Positions 52,175-63,120 of a DNA stretch of 64,000 nucleotides are shown one piece after another. Source of the DNA: an uncultured Bacteroidota bacterium (GTDB taxonomy: Bacteria > Bacteroidota > Bacteroidia > Bacteroidales > P3). The notes under the pieces were generated by a model. The model had not been told where the DNA came from. It did not search any database and was given only the letters and a program-made list of their open reading frames with translations. The stretch is taken from NCBI GenBank assembly GCA_902784865.1, contig CACZWL010000003.1, positions 62,001 to 126,000 on the forward strand, written 5' to 3'. The position numbers were made by a program, and so were the translations under genes. The first letter of the stretch is position 1. The number at the start of each line of letters is the position of its first letter.

Positions 52175-55100
52175 CTACCTGACCACCGCGATGCGGCGGG
52201 GTGTGCTGTTGCCGACTTGGACGAGGTAGACACCGCTTGCCGGGAGCTCGACCTGGTAGTCGGGCAGAGTCACCTCGGCGCTGGTCAGCTGACGACCTAC
52301 GGCGTCGAAGATACGGAGGCTCTGGCCCTGGGCACCCAGGACATGGAGGGTGGAGTTTGCGGTGTAGAGGACCACTTCGTCAAGGTCGGCGGGGTCGATA
52401 TCGAGGAGGCCGATGAAGTTGGCGTAGATGGTGACATCCTCGTGGAGGATGAAGAAGAAGGTGTAGACAACGGGATGGTGGCTCCATGAGAGGTTCCAGC
52501 CCTCGAAGGCCCAACCCTCGTTGGCCTGGGCAGTAACGGTGACGAGGTCGCCATAACGGCCCTGGTTGGTGGTGACGCCATTGACGTTGACGAGTACGCG
52601 TCCGCCGTAGGAAGGATTGGATCCGACGGTGATGGTGTAGAGGTCGGCCGTCACGACAGCGGTGAGCGTGACGTTAGCGGTGACGTCGAAAGTGTAGCAG
52701 GAATCAGAGCTGACGATATTGCCCTCGCTGTCGGCCCAGTGAGAGAAGTGGAAGTGGTCGGGTGTCGAGGCGCAGACGGTGGCAACGTCGCCATAGCGGT
52801 AGTATCCGGCACCGGTGAGGGTGGCGTCGTCGCCCTGGAGGGTGACGACATAGTGGGTGGGCTGGAAGAGGGCCACAAGGACGGTATCAGCGGTGACGGT
52901 GATGGTACGCACGAGGTCAGTGCTGCCATCGCTCCAGCTGAGGAAGTCGTAGTGGTCGTTCGGCATGGCCGCGATAGTGACGTAGTCGCCGCTGTCGGCA
53001 ATGGTGGCAGTGGCGGAGACCGAACCCCACGAGCTGTTTCCGCTAATGACGGTGACCGAGAAGACAGGGGGCTCGGGAGGAAGAACCTGCTGGAAGTGAG
53101 CCACAAAGTGGGTATTCTGCTCGGCGATGAAGGTGATGACTTCGTCGGTGGAGTAGTGGACGCCATTGTGGGTCCAGCCGAGGAACTGGTAGGTCTCGTC
53201 GAGGGGCAGCGCCGTGAGGGTCACGAGGTCGCCGTAGCTGTAGACGCCGGCACCTTCGACGCTGCCGCCGATGGCGAGGGCTGTGATGCTGACATTGTTG
53301 GGGAGGAAGTTGGCATAGAGCATGAGGTCGCCGTCAAGTGTGAGGTCACGGGGGTTGTCGGTGTTGCCGTCGCTCCATTCTTGGAAGTAGCTGCCCTCCT
53401 CGGGGATGGCGATGATGTTGGCTGTGGCCCCATATGCATAGGTGCCTGCGCCGACCACAGAGCCGTTGCCATTGGGCGCAAGGGTAAGCTCGACGCTGTC
53501 GATGGCGAAGGTGACGATGAAGATAGCGGGCTCGGTGGCGGGGAAGCTGATGGTGGTCGAACCGGCATAGTCGACACCGTTGCGCGTCCAGCCTACGAAG
53601 TGGTGGTGGGCATCAGGTGTAGCCTCGAGGGTGACAGTGCTGCCATAGACGTAAGGACCTGCACCGGTGACAGTACCGTTGACGGCGTAAGCGGCAATCT
53701 CGAAGACATTGTGGGCAAAGGTGGCCACGAGCGTCTGGTCAGAGATGAGGGTGATGGTGCGGGGGTTGTCGGTGTTGCCGTCGCTCCAGGAGACGAAGCG
53801 GTTGCCGAGGTCAGGCGTGGCGTAGAAGGTGACAACCGAGCCATAGGGATAGCTGCCGGCACCCGAGACGGTGCCATTGCCAATGGTGTCGAGGGTGAGG
53901 GAGACGATGTCGATAGCGAAGGTGGCCACGAAGCTAGCATCCTCGAGGGCAGAGAAGGAGATGGTGGTGGAGCCCGGGTAGTCGACACCGTTGCGCGTCC
54001 AGCCGACGAAGCTGTAGGAGTCGTCGAGGGGCGTGGCGGTGAGGGTGACGGTGGTGCCTTCGACATAGGAGCCGGCGCCGGTGACGGTGCCGCCGATGGC
54101 AAGGGCCACGATGTTATAGGTGACGATGTCGGCCTCGAAGGTTGCGGTCAGGTTGTGGTCGGCGGTGAGGCTGAGGGTACGGGGATTGTCGGTGTTGCCG
54201 TCGTTCCACGAGACGAAGTGGTAGGCATCGTCGGCAACAGCGAAGATGGTGGTCGAAGAACCGTAGGCATACTTGCCGCTGCCATAGACCGAGCCGTTAC
54301 CGGCAGAGGCGAGGCTGACTTCGACACTGTCGATACGGAAAGAGGCGAGGAAGTGGACTGCCTCGGTGGCGGAGAAGGTGATGGTGGCTGCGCCGGCATA
54401 GGGGCTGCCGTTGCGGGTCCAGCCGAGGAAGGTGTGGTGAGGATTGGGGACAGCGGTGAGGGTTACGGTCGTGCCATAGTTGTAATCGCCCGCACCTGTG
54501 ACGGAACCATTGACGGCATCGGCGGAGACGGAGACCTTCTCGGCCAGGAAGTTGGCGGTGAGGCTAAGGTCGGAGTAAAGGGTAAGCGTGCGGGGATTGT
54601 CGGTGTTGCCGTCGTTCCACGAGCCGAAGCCGTAGCCGAGTGCCGGGGTGGCGAAGATGGTCAGCTGGGTGCCGTAGGCATAGATGCCGGCACCGGTGAC
54701 GGTGCCGTGGCCGTCGGTGGCAAGGGTGACGTCGACGCTATCGATGACGAAGAGGGCCATAAGGACAGTGTCGGAGATGACAGTGATGGTGCGACTGCTG
54801 GCAGTGACGCCATCACTCCAACCAACGAAGGAATGGTTAGCGGCAGGTGTGGCGACAATGTCGACAGTCTGGTTGGCGTAGACGCTGGCAGCCGAGGCAG
54901 TGACCGAACCCATTGAGGCGTCGGCGCTGAAGGCGGCAACAGAGTACATATCGGCCTCGGCGAAGATGGCCATGAGGGAGAGGTCGTCGGTGAGGGTGAC
55001 CGTACGCGAAGCATCGGTGTTGCCATCGCTCCAGGAGATAAAGCGGTAGCGGTCGGCATCGGCGACGGTGGCGTTGACAGTCACAGACTGGTTGTAGTTA

Positions 55101-58100
55101 TAATAAGAACGCGCGGGCACGCAGGAGACGGAACCCATGACTGGGTCGTTGGCCTGTACAGAGAGCACGAGACGCATGGGAGAGAAGGTGGCCGAGTAGG
55201 ACTGGTCGGCAGTGACCTGGACAACCATGGGGTTGGAGGTGCCGCTGCCGGGGGTCCAGCTTGCGAACTCGTAGCCTGCGGCCGGAGTCGCCTCGAGGGA
55301 GACTATCTCGCCATAGGCATAGCGGCGGGCATTGACGACGTCGCTATTGACAGAGCCCTGCGAAGCCACAGAGGCCACGGTGACGGTGAAGCTGTCGACA
55401 ACAAACTCGGCCGTGAGGACGGTATTCTCCGTGAGGGTCACAGTGCGGACGGGGTTGGTGATGCCGTCGTTCCAGCTGTCGAAGGTGCAGTGGGCACTGC
55501 CGACGGCCTGCAGGGTGACCTGCTGGCCATAGGGGAATTCGACCGGTGTGCCGTTGACGATGCCGGAGACGTAGCCACGCTCTGGGTGGGAGACGTTGAC
55601 GGTCAGCGAGAGGCTGTCTTTGGCGAAGATGGCCATGGCGACGAAGTCGCTGCCGGCAAGGGTAACGTCGCGCACCGTGTCGGTGATGCCGTCGCTCCAG
55701 GCTATGAAGTGGCAATGCTCGCTGGCGCGGGCCCTGACGGTATGGGTGGTGCCGTTGGCTACGCTATAGACCGAGCCGAGGGCCTGACCGAGGGCAGGGT
55801 CGTTGCTGATGACGGAGACGCTGAACTTGTCGGCCTCGTCGAAGATGGCGACGACATTGCGGTCGGCCGTAATCGTAAGGGTGCGGTCGGCGTCGGTGCT
55901 GCCGTCCTCCCAGGCCACGAAGCGGTAGAGGTCGGTGTCGTGGTTGACATAGCTGACGGTGACGGTCTCGTTGTAGCGGTAGAAGTCCTTGGCAGGCGTG
56001 AGGACGATATGACCCATGACGGGGTCGTTGGTGACGGTGTCGAGACGGTAGTCGATGCTGTCGAAGAGGGCCGTCAGGCCAACGATGTCCTCGCGGACAA
56101 CGATGATGCGGGGATTGTTGTGGTCGCCGTCGCTCCACGAGGTGAAGCGAACGCCGTCGTTGGCAGTGGCCACGACTTCAATCTCGGCATCGTACTCGTA
56201 GGTACCGTTGACGGCGGTGTTGACGGTGCCGTAGTTGGCATCGGCGGCAGCGAGGGAGACCTCGAAGCTGTCGAGGGCGAAGATGGCGGTATAGACCTGG
56301 TCGGCATCGAAGGTGACGATGCGGCTGGCGGTGGTGACGCCGTCATCCCAACGGACGAAACGGGCATTGGGATTGGCATGTGCCTCGAGGCGGCTGTTGG
56401 AGGAGCCATAGGGGCGCGACTCGGAGCCGATGACGTAGCCGAGGGCAGGATTGTTGGGGATACCGGTGACGGTGTAGACGTTGGGGGTGCAGTGGGCCAC
56501 ATAGTTCTCCACGTCGCCAACAGTGATATAGCGGGGGGTGCTGACCACCTCGTCGCTCCACTTCAGGAAGGTATAGTGGGCGTCGGGGGTGGCCGAAATC
56601 TCGACCTGGGAGCCATAGGGGTAGGTGCCGCTGCCGGTGGTGGAAGCGTGGAAGCCCTGGACGTTGATGGTAACGTCGGAGGTGGCGAAGTTGGCGGTGA
56701 TGGTGGTGTCGGAGTCGATGAGGAAGGTGGTAGAGGTGGCGTTGCCGGGGAGGTTAGTCCAGCTGGACAGGTACTGACCGCGGTTGGGCAGGGCGGTGAC
56801 GGTGACCTCGGTGTTGTAGGTGTGGTCCGGCGTGCACCAGACAGCGCCCTTGGTGCTGTCGTTGGCAGCAAGGGTCACGTGGTATTGGATGGGCTCGAAG
56901 ATAGCGGTGAGGGTGATGTCGCGGGTCATGACAATCTGGCGGCCGTTGCGGTCGCTGTCGATGTCAGACCAGCGGACAAAGCGGTAGTGCTCGGCAGGGG
57001 TGGCGGTGACGAAGGCCACCTCGTTGAGGGAGTAAACATCCTTGTCGGCCTCAGCGGTACCCCAGGCGTTGTTGTTGGAACTGACGATGACAGAGAACAT
57101 ACCCTTCTCACGGTAGACGGCCACTATGTCGACCGAGGCGGTGACGGTGTGGACGAGGGGGTTGTCGCTGCCGCCGATATTCCATCCAATGAAATCGTAG
57201 AGCGCGGCGTCGACATTGCTGGTGGCGATATTCAGGACGTCGCCGTAGTGATAGGTGGCGTCGATGTTGCCGCCGACGATGGTGCCCTTGCCGGCGGTGG
57301 CGGTAACGGTGACGTGGTAGGTGGTCTGGACGAAGTTGGCGGTGTAGGCACCGTTAGCGGTGGCGGTGAAAGTGTAGTTGCGGAGGGTGCTGACGACGGT
57401 GCCGTTGGCGTCGGTCCAGTTGACAAAGCTCCAGCCGGGGAGGGTGTCGGCTTTGAGGACGACGACACCGTTGTAGCAGACGTCGCCGCTGACCGTGGCG
57501 GTGCCGTGGGTGGCATCGTCGACCGTGGCGGTGATGGTCAGGGGTTCTGCCTTGAAGATAGCGGTATAGGTTCTCGGAGTGTAAACGACAGGACGACGGG
57601 GATTGTCGACAGGACCATCGCTCCACCCGACAAAGGTATAGTGCTCATTGGGGATGGCCTCGAGGAAAGCCAACGTGCCGTAACCGTAGGTCGCAGAACC
57701 GTCCACCTCACCGGCGCGGTTGTCATTGGCAACAGCATTGATCTCTATATCATCCGGGTTGAAATAAGCCACTTGGGTGACAGTGGCATTCTTATTACCC
57801 CATGCTGTGAGGGTTTGAGGGTTGTTTGAGACCGTATTGCCCCACTTACTGAACGTATAATGCTCATTACTTGCAGCATACAGGCGGATTGTGTCGCCGA
57901 CAGCCACGCGGGCCGAGGTCATTCCCGAAGCGGGTGAGCGCAGCGAAGCCGAACCATGCTCAACAGCGAAAGGTTCAACAACAACAGTCACACTGTCGCG
58001 GCAGAAGACCGCCGTGAGGGCCTTATCCTCGTCGACGACGAGGCTCAACGGATTAGTGTCATTGTTGACCGAGCCACTCCAGTTGACGAACTCCGCGCGG

Positions 58101-60527
58101 TAGGCCGCATTGGCAACGAGCGTCACCTCCGTGCCATACTCGTATGTACCGGCACCATAGACACGGCCGATTGCGGCATCGGAGGGAGTCATAGCCACCT
58201 CATAGCTTCTAGGTGTGACCACGGCCGCATAGATGCGGCTCTCGGTGGCAACGACGGAAGCGGTATGCGTCGCGCCGCTGCCGTCGGCCTCGTCCGGCTC
58301 GGGCACCCACGCAAAATCGTAGTGCTCGGCGTCGTTGAGGGTCGCGGTGAAAGTCACCGTCTGACCGACGGTCACCACGCCGTCGGCGGGAATGGTCGTC
58401 ACAGTGCCGAGGGTCGGATCGTTGATCGTGCCGAGGACCATAACCTCATCTTCGGCGCAGAAATAGGCCGTCAGCGTCGCATCGCGGCGAACCGTATAAT
58501 CGTAGGCAGCGGTAGCCGTGCCGTCGCTCCAGCCGACGAACTTCGAGCCCACGGCCGGCGTCGCAACAAGCGACAGCGTGCTGCCGCACACCTGCCGCCC
58601 CGAGGCCATGTTGATGCTGCCACGCGCCGCATTATTGACGGCAAGCGTCACCATGTGCGTATCGGGGACAAACTGCGCCTCGTTAGTCGCCAGAGCGGAC
58701 TCGTTCTGATAGGGAAAATAGCGCGGATTCGTCGTATTGCCGTCTGCCCACTGCCGGAAGACATAGTGCGGACGCGCCACCGCCCTGTAGACGGGAGTCG
58801 TGCTCACCGGACCGGAAGACTCGCCCACCACAAAACCCCGCTCGTCCGACTCCGCAACCACATCGGATGCACCATGCAGGTTCACCGACGCCGTAGCGGG
58901 AGCGGAATAACCGTCACCACAGTGGCGGTCCACAACGAAAGTGTAGGCATAGCCCGTGCCCAGGCCCGACACATCAAACACCTGATCCACCACGTCGACA
59001 GCTGCCGTCGTCGTATCCGTCGTACCCTGGCGCACATAGCGGACGCGGTAAAGGGCCGCCGGGTCGGGCTCGCCACCCCAGACCAGACGCACCGAATTGG
59101 CCGTCACCGACGACTGCTCCACCGCCAGACCCATCGGCTGCCTGCAACCCGGGCTGCGTTCGATGGTGATATCGGAAACAACGAAACCGCGGGCCGACGT
59201 CGAACTCGTCTCCGCCTTCAGGGCCAGACGCGAACCATAGGGCACCTTGCGGAAAAGCTCGGAGAGGTTGAGCGTATAGCGGCGCGTCGCCGTCAGGCTG
59301 CCCAGGTACTGGAAAGCCGTGTCGACATAGCCATAGCTGACATCGGTGAAAGGCGAAACCTCCAGATCGAACGAAAGGGTAAGCGTATCGTAATTCCCGC
59401 CAATACGCGGGAAAACCGCAATAGCAGGCCCCGCCCCCCCACGGGTCTGCACACGCAGGCCGTGCGTCGTCGTGACGAAAGCCCGCGGATAGCCCGTCGC
59501 CGTAGTCGAAAGGCCCGGAAAATCCCAGCAATAAGGCAGGACATTCGCCAGCGCGAAAGAAGAGTAACCCTCATAAGTGGAGAAATCCTCATGGTAAGGG
59601 ACACCCCTCGGACCGCAGTCGGAAGCGAAAATCGCCGTCGACGAAGAGAAAACCGCCGAAGTGTCCCCCGCACCGCAGACCGAGCGGACACGCGCCTCGT
59701 AGCGCGTCGAAGGCTCCAGGCCCATGATAGTGGCCGTCGTCCCGTCGACAACAACCCTCGAGACATCGGCTCCGCCGAGGGCATTGTACTCCACCACGTA
59801 AGCCGTCGGACTGCCAATCGAAGGAGCCTGCCACGCAAGACGCGCGCTCGTGCGGCCCGAAGCCTCCGTGACAACACCCGTCGGGAAATAGCACCCCGGC
59901 GCCGGCGTCACCGTCACCTTCATATTCGCGTAGTAATTGACCGACGTGCCCGTCGCCGTGCCCGGGTGGCCCGTAGTGTTGCGCATAATCAAGCCCGCCC
60001 CACCCTCGGCGGTGGCCACATAGCGCTGGCTCGTCGAAGCCGACGCGCCATCGCGGACAACCACCACGGCCAGGTTCGAACCGTCGTAGGCAAAAGCATT
60101 GTCCAGGTGGATATTGTGCCACCCCGTCACCGTCGGCTGCGCCCCACTGCCGCTGTACACCAGCGTCAGCGAATCCAGCGACACCCAGTTCGCCTTGTTC
60201 GCCATAACGGGCACACGGTCCGTATTGGCCATATAGATGGAAACCGCCGGCGCACTGAACGAAGACTGCTGCTGCCCGCAGTTGAAAGCCACATCCGTGA
60301 TCGTGCCGCCAAAAGGCAGCTCCAGGTACTCCGCCCTATAGATCGTCTGCATCCAGCTCTTCGCATACTGGTTGCCGAAAGGAACATTCAGATTGTTCGT
60401 CGTCCCCGTACCGATGGTTCTGGTGACCGGCGCCTGCGCGCCGGCACCCAGGGCGCCGAAAAGCAGAGTCGCCGCCAGGGACGAAGGCCCGCGCGGCCGT
60501 TTTGAAGCAGTAGTTCGTGTGTCTCAT
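52175..60527 (-). CDS. Giant secreted protein: FN3 domains, about 30 InlB B-type repeats, T9SS type A domain; signal peptide out of frame
   Basis: The longest open frame (52175-60352) encodes 2725 residues and would start without a signal peptide. Upstream in the same frame there is no ATG, but LAATLLFGALGAGAQAP is encoded immediately before it. The ATG at 60525-60527 (MRHTNYCFKTAARAFV) joins that segment only if one base of the CCC at 60478-60480 is removed. The restored product would have a normal signal peptide, an N-terminal beta-domain, two fibronectin III domains flanking a further beta-domain, about 30 divergent InlB B-repeats of about 70 residues (FVGWSDGxTxNPRTxT...LTAxF), and a C-terminal T9SS type A sorting domain (SLRIFDAVGRQL, ASGVYLVQVG). 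It is either a pseudogene or affected by a base-call error. Confidence 0.85.
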
Positions 60528-60587
60528 ATTACGTATGTTTTTGTTTCAAAAAGAATTATAGCGCCCCCCTGTCGGGGGATGAACTTG

Positions 60588-60595
60588 CAAAGGTA
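60588..60595 (-). promoter_or_regulatory. Probable -7 box (TACCTTTG) for the giant protein gene
   Basis: The minus strand reads TACCTTTG, 61 bases upstream of the ATG at 60527. A GC-rich hairpin (CCCCCTGTCGGGGG, around 60565-60578) lies in the leader. Presence of a promoter and leader before the upstream ATG supports 60527 as the original start. Confidence 0.55.
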
Positions 60596-60726
60596 CGAAT
60601 AGTTTTCGGCTCGGCAAGGGGGTCTTTATATTTTTAACAATATTTAGGGTTGGGGGAGGGGGATTGTTTAGTGTTTAGTGGGTAGCATTTGACCCCATGT
60701 GCCGCCCAGCACCCACTGCACACTAA

Positions 60727-60811
60727 CCCCCCCCCCCACCCTCCTAGGTAACAAGTAGGTAACTGGTAGGTGAATAGTTCGACTCTTTCCCATTATTTCC
60801 CATCGATGGGA
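60727..60811 (+). repeat. Interspersed ATCTGGTAGGT element, copy 9 (palindromic tail)
   Basis: An 11-base C run, then diverged units (AACAAGTAGGT, AACTGGTAGGT) and the intact core GAATAGTTCGACTC with the TTTCCCATTATTTCCCATCG tail. The last part overlaps the 3' end of the next gene and supplies its stop codon. The region 60528-60726 contains only the promoter and leader of the giant gene. Confidence 0.85.
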
Positions 60812-61536
60812 ACTTGGAGGGGGCTGAAAGCGGCGGCCCTGAGGGGTTGCAGGCCGTCGAGAAAGGCCACGTCGAGCTCGCGGCGCTTGAGGGGGTTCTT
60901 GCAGCGGTTGCTCTTGATGGAGGGCTGGAAGGGGGTGCCGTCGGCACGGAGGAAGACGCCGCAGAGGGTCTGCCACTTCATGCGCTGCCCGTCGGCGCAA
61001 CGGATGAGGCCCTGCTGCCAGAGGCCATTGACGAGGTAGTTGAGCATGTCGCCGCTGCCGAGCCACCGCACCCACGGCTGCTGCGACCGGCGCTCGCGGT
61101 CGCCAAGCATAAGGCCGAGGCCGCGCCGCAGGGCTTCCTGCTGCTCGCTGTCGTTGGCGATGAGACCGCGTCGGGCCAATGCGCTGATGCCGACACGGAG
61201 CTGGTCGGCAAGGATGCCGAGACCCTCGCCCAGCCACACAAAATGGCGCGGAGCGAGGTCGCTCTCGGGCAAAAAGGAGGGCGATGCGGCCGACGCTGAC
61301 TTAACGATGGCCCTGTCGGCCAAGGCACGCCTGCGGTCGAGGAGCTGCTGCAGAGCCTCGGCACGCTCGAGACAGAGTTCGGCCCATGCCGGGTCGGGCA
61401 GCTGGCGCTGGAAATCGAGCCAAAGGGCTTGCTGGCGTTCGAGGGGGATGCCCCTCCGCGTCATGATCCGCTGCAATAGGCCAGCGTCTGCGGGACAGCG
61501 TGTTCCGCAGCACTCCACCACATATTCATAAGGCAC
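60793..61536 (-). CDS. Hypothetical cytoplasmic protein
   Basis: This 247-residue protein has no signal peptide or membrane segment. It is helical, with Cys-rich beginning (ECCGTRCPADAGLLQR), several Trp/Leu motifs and a more conserved-looking end (KWQTLCGVFLRADGTPFQPS, KNPLKRRELDVAFL). No family was recognised. Its C-terminal residues (PLQVPIDGK) are encoded by the palindromic tail of repeat copy 9, so the element seems to have replaced the native 3' end. A -7 box lies 59 bases upstream of its start. Confidence 0.7.
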   Translation of the reverse strand: MPYEYVVECCGTRCPADAGLLQRIMTRRGIPLERQQALWLDFQRQLPDPAWAELCLERAEALQQLLDRRRALADRAIVKSASAASPSFLPESDLAPRHFVWLGEGLGILADQLRVGISALARRGLIANDSEQQEALRRGLGLMLGDRERRSQQPWVRWLGSGDMLNYLVNGLWQQGLIRCADGQRMKWQTLCGVFLRADGTPFQPSIKSNRCKNPLKRRELDVAFLDGLQPLRAAAFSPLQVPIDGK

Positions 61537-61594
61537 TGTGCTATAGCCCGATGCAGTGACGGATGGGTTGTATGAACTATATTTAATGACACTG

Positions 61595-61602
61595 CAAAGT
61601 TA
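61595..61602 (-). promoter_or_regulatory. Probable -7 box (TAACTTTG) for the hypothetical gene
   Basis: The minus strand reads TAACTTTG, 59 bases before the start at 61536, in the AT-rich gap 61537-61822. Confidence 0.5.
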
Positions 61603-61758
61603 TGATTTTTTTTGCATTTGCAAACTTTTTAATAAAAAATTTACGATAAACTTACGCAAAACTATCGCAAACCGACGCACAATACACTCAAAAACAACGC
61701 AAAACCGACGCCGCCCCCTCCCCTGCCCTTTGCCTCTCGACGACCGAAGAAAGCACAC

Positions 61759-61766
61759 TAGATTTG
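61759..61766 (+). promoter_or_regulatory. Possible -7 box (TAGATTTG) for the HTH gene
   Basis: TAGATTTG fits TAnnTTTG, 57 bases upstream of the ATG at 61823. The rest of the 286-base gap is AT-rich and non-coding. Confidence 0.4.
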
Positions 61767-61822
61767 CATCCGATTTCCCGGGAAAAGAATCAATTTGTCA
61801 AACAACCAAAAAACAAAAAAAA

Positions 61823-62290
61823 ATGATGACCAAAGAAGAATGGGAAGACCTCCTGCATGTGCTGGGGCTCGACTACGAGGCCGAAGCCTCGCTGATATAC
61901 CTTTTTTACGTGACTCCCGACGGATTCGTGCGCAATTTCAGCATCAGCGTGAACCGCGGCAGCAAGATGAACGACAAGCAGTTGGAGCAACTGATGCGCG
62001 AACAGTACCCCTCGACGCGCAGCGGCGCCCTGCTGCACGTGGAACGCCCCGGGGCCCCGCAGAGCCAGTGGCTCGACATTGCCGACGTGTGCGGAATGCT
62101 GCACATCAGCCGGAAGACACTGCGCAACTGGACAAGGCGCGGCCTCTTCTCACCCTCGGTAATCGGAGGCCGCATATACTACAGCCTCAACGAGATAAAC
62201 CATGTGCTGGCGTCGAACGTGATACAGGAAAACGGCCGGCTGGACAACAGCCACCTCGCCGACGAGGCATGCGAAAAAGAGGGAAAATAG
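61823..62290 (+). CDS. Helix-turn-helix (MerR-like/HTH_17) protein
   Basis: The start is set at the first of two ATGs (61823 or 61826). The 155-residue protein has an N-terminal domain of unknown type (about 1-80) and a C-terminal excisionase/MerR-like HTH (about 83-133; WLDIADVCGMLHISRKTLRN, WTRRGLFSPSVIGGRIYYSL). Such proteins in Bacteroidales are small DNA-binding regulators or excisionase-like factors. It precedes the DUF6266 gene by 166 bases. Confidence 0.8.
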   Translation: MMTKEEWEDLLHVLGLDYEAEASLIYLFYVTPDGFVRNFSISVNRGSKMNDKQLEQLMREQYPSTRSGALLHVERPGAPQSQWLDIADVCGMLHISRKTLRNWTRRGLFSPSVIGGRIYYSLNEINHVLASNVIQENGRLDNSHLADEACEKEGK

Positions 62291-62456
62291 GCGAAAAGGG
62301 CGGAAAAGAGCGATACAAAACCGAAGTATCCACGATTTCGGCCTTATATTGCAATTGTCGTCGCGACAGACAAGCGGCCGCCGCCCGACGGGGCACAGGC
62401 CAAAACGAAACAAAACAAATTTTACAAACCTCAAAAAAAAGAAAGGAAAACACATT

Positions 62457-63110
62457 ATGGGTAAAATCAATCAGGGAATCCTCGACGGATTCAGCGGAAA
62501 AGTCGGTACAGTGGTAGGCATGTTCTGGAAAGGCAAGCCTGTGATGCGAGGCTACAAGCGCTTCATCAAAGACCGCCACAGCGAGGCGCAGCTCATCGTC
62601 AGGCTTCGCTTTGCGGAGCTCAGCCGCCTGTCGTCGGTCTTCCGCGAGGCCTCGCTGCTGGGCTTCGCCAACCGCTCGAAGGCACACGGCAACACGGAGA
62701 TGAACAACTTCGTGCAGCTGAACTGGGAGGCCGTGAGCGCCAACACGCAAGCCGAGGTCAACGTGGAGTACAGCGCGCTGCAGCTGTCGGCCGGCAGCCT
62801 GGTGCCGGTGCTGTACGGCGCGGTGAGCTACGCCACGCCGCAGACTGTGGAGGTGGGCTTCGAGGGCTGCCTCGACTACCCCGGCACGTCGGAGCGCGAC
62901 AAGGTGTACCTCTTCGCCTACAACCCGACGAGCGGCCGCGGCATGCTGGGCACCGGCGCCGACCGCCGCAGCGGCAAGGCCACGCTGACGGTCCCCGCCT
63001 CGTGGGCCGGCGAGCAGGTCCACCTCTGGGCCTTCGTGGTCGGCGGCGGCAACGAGAACAAGGGCATCGCCTCGGCCAGCACCTACCTCGGCGAGGGCAC
63101 CATCGGCTGA
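62457..63110 (+). CDS. DUF6266 family protein
   Basis: The 217-residue protein begins MGKINQGILDGFSGKVGTVV, with the family's FSGKVGTVVGxxWKGKPVMR N-terminus and HSEAQLIVRLRFAELSRLSS, and ends in a beta-sandwich-like region (VPASWAGEQVHLWAFVVGG). DUF6266 is a Bacteroidetes family often present in many copies per genome; its function is unknown. A strong terminator follows 10 bases after the stop. Confidence 0.87.
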   Translation: MGKINQGILDGFSGKVGTVVGMFWKGKPVMRGYKRFIKDRHSEAQLIVRLRFAELSRLSSVFREASLLGFANRSKAHGNTEMNNFVQLNWEAVSANTQAEVNVEYSALQLSAGSLVPVLYGAVSYATPQTVEVGFEGCLDYPGTSERDKVYLFAYNPTSGRGMLGTGADRRSGKATLTVPASWAGEQVHLWAFVVGGGNENKGIASASTYLGEGTIG

Positions 63111-63120
63111 GGGTGAAAAG

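Noticed and set aside
60336-60527. A separate 63-residue gene
   Set aside because: Only its first 16 residues make sense, as the start of the giant protein's signal peptide; the rest is the wrong frame of that gene.
61823-63110. Prophage or integrative element suggested by an excisionase-like HTH
   Set aside because: No integrase, att repeat or phage structural gene nearby; the DUF6266 neighbour is a common chromosomal family.
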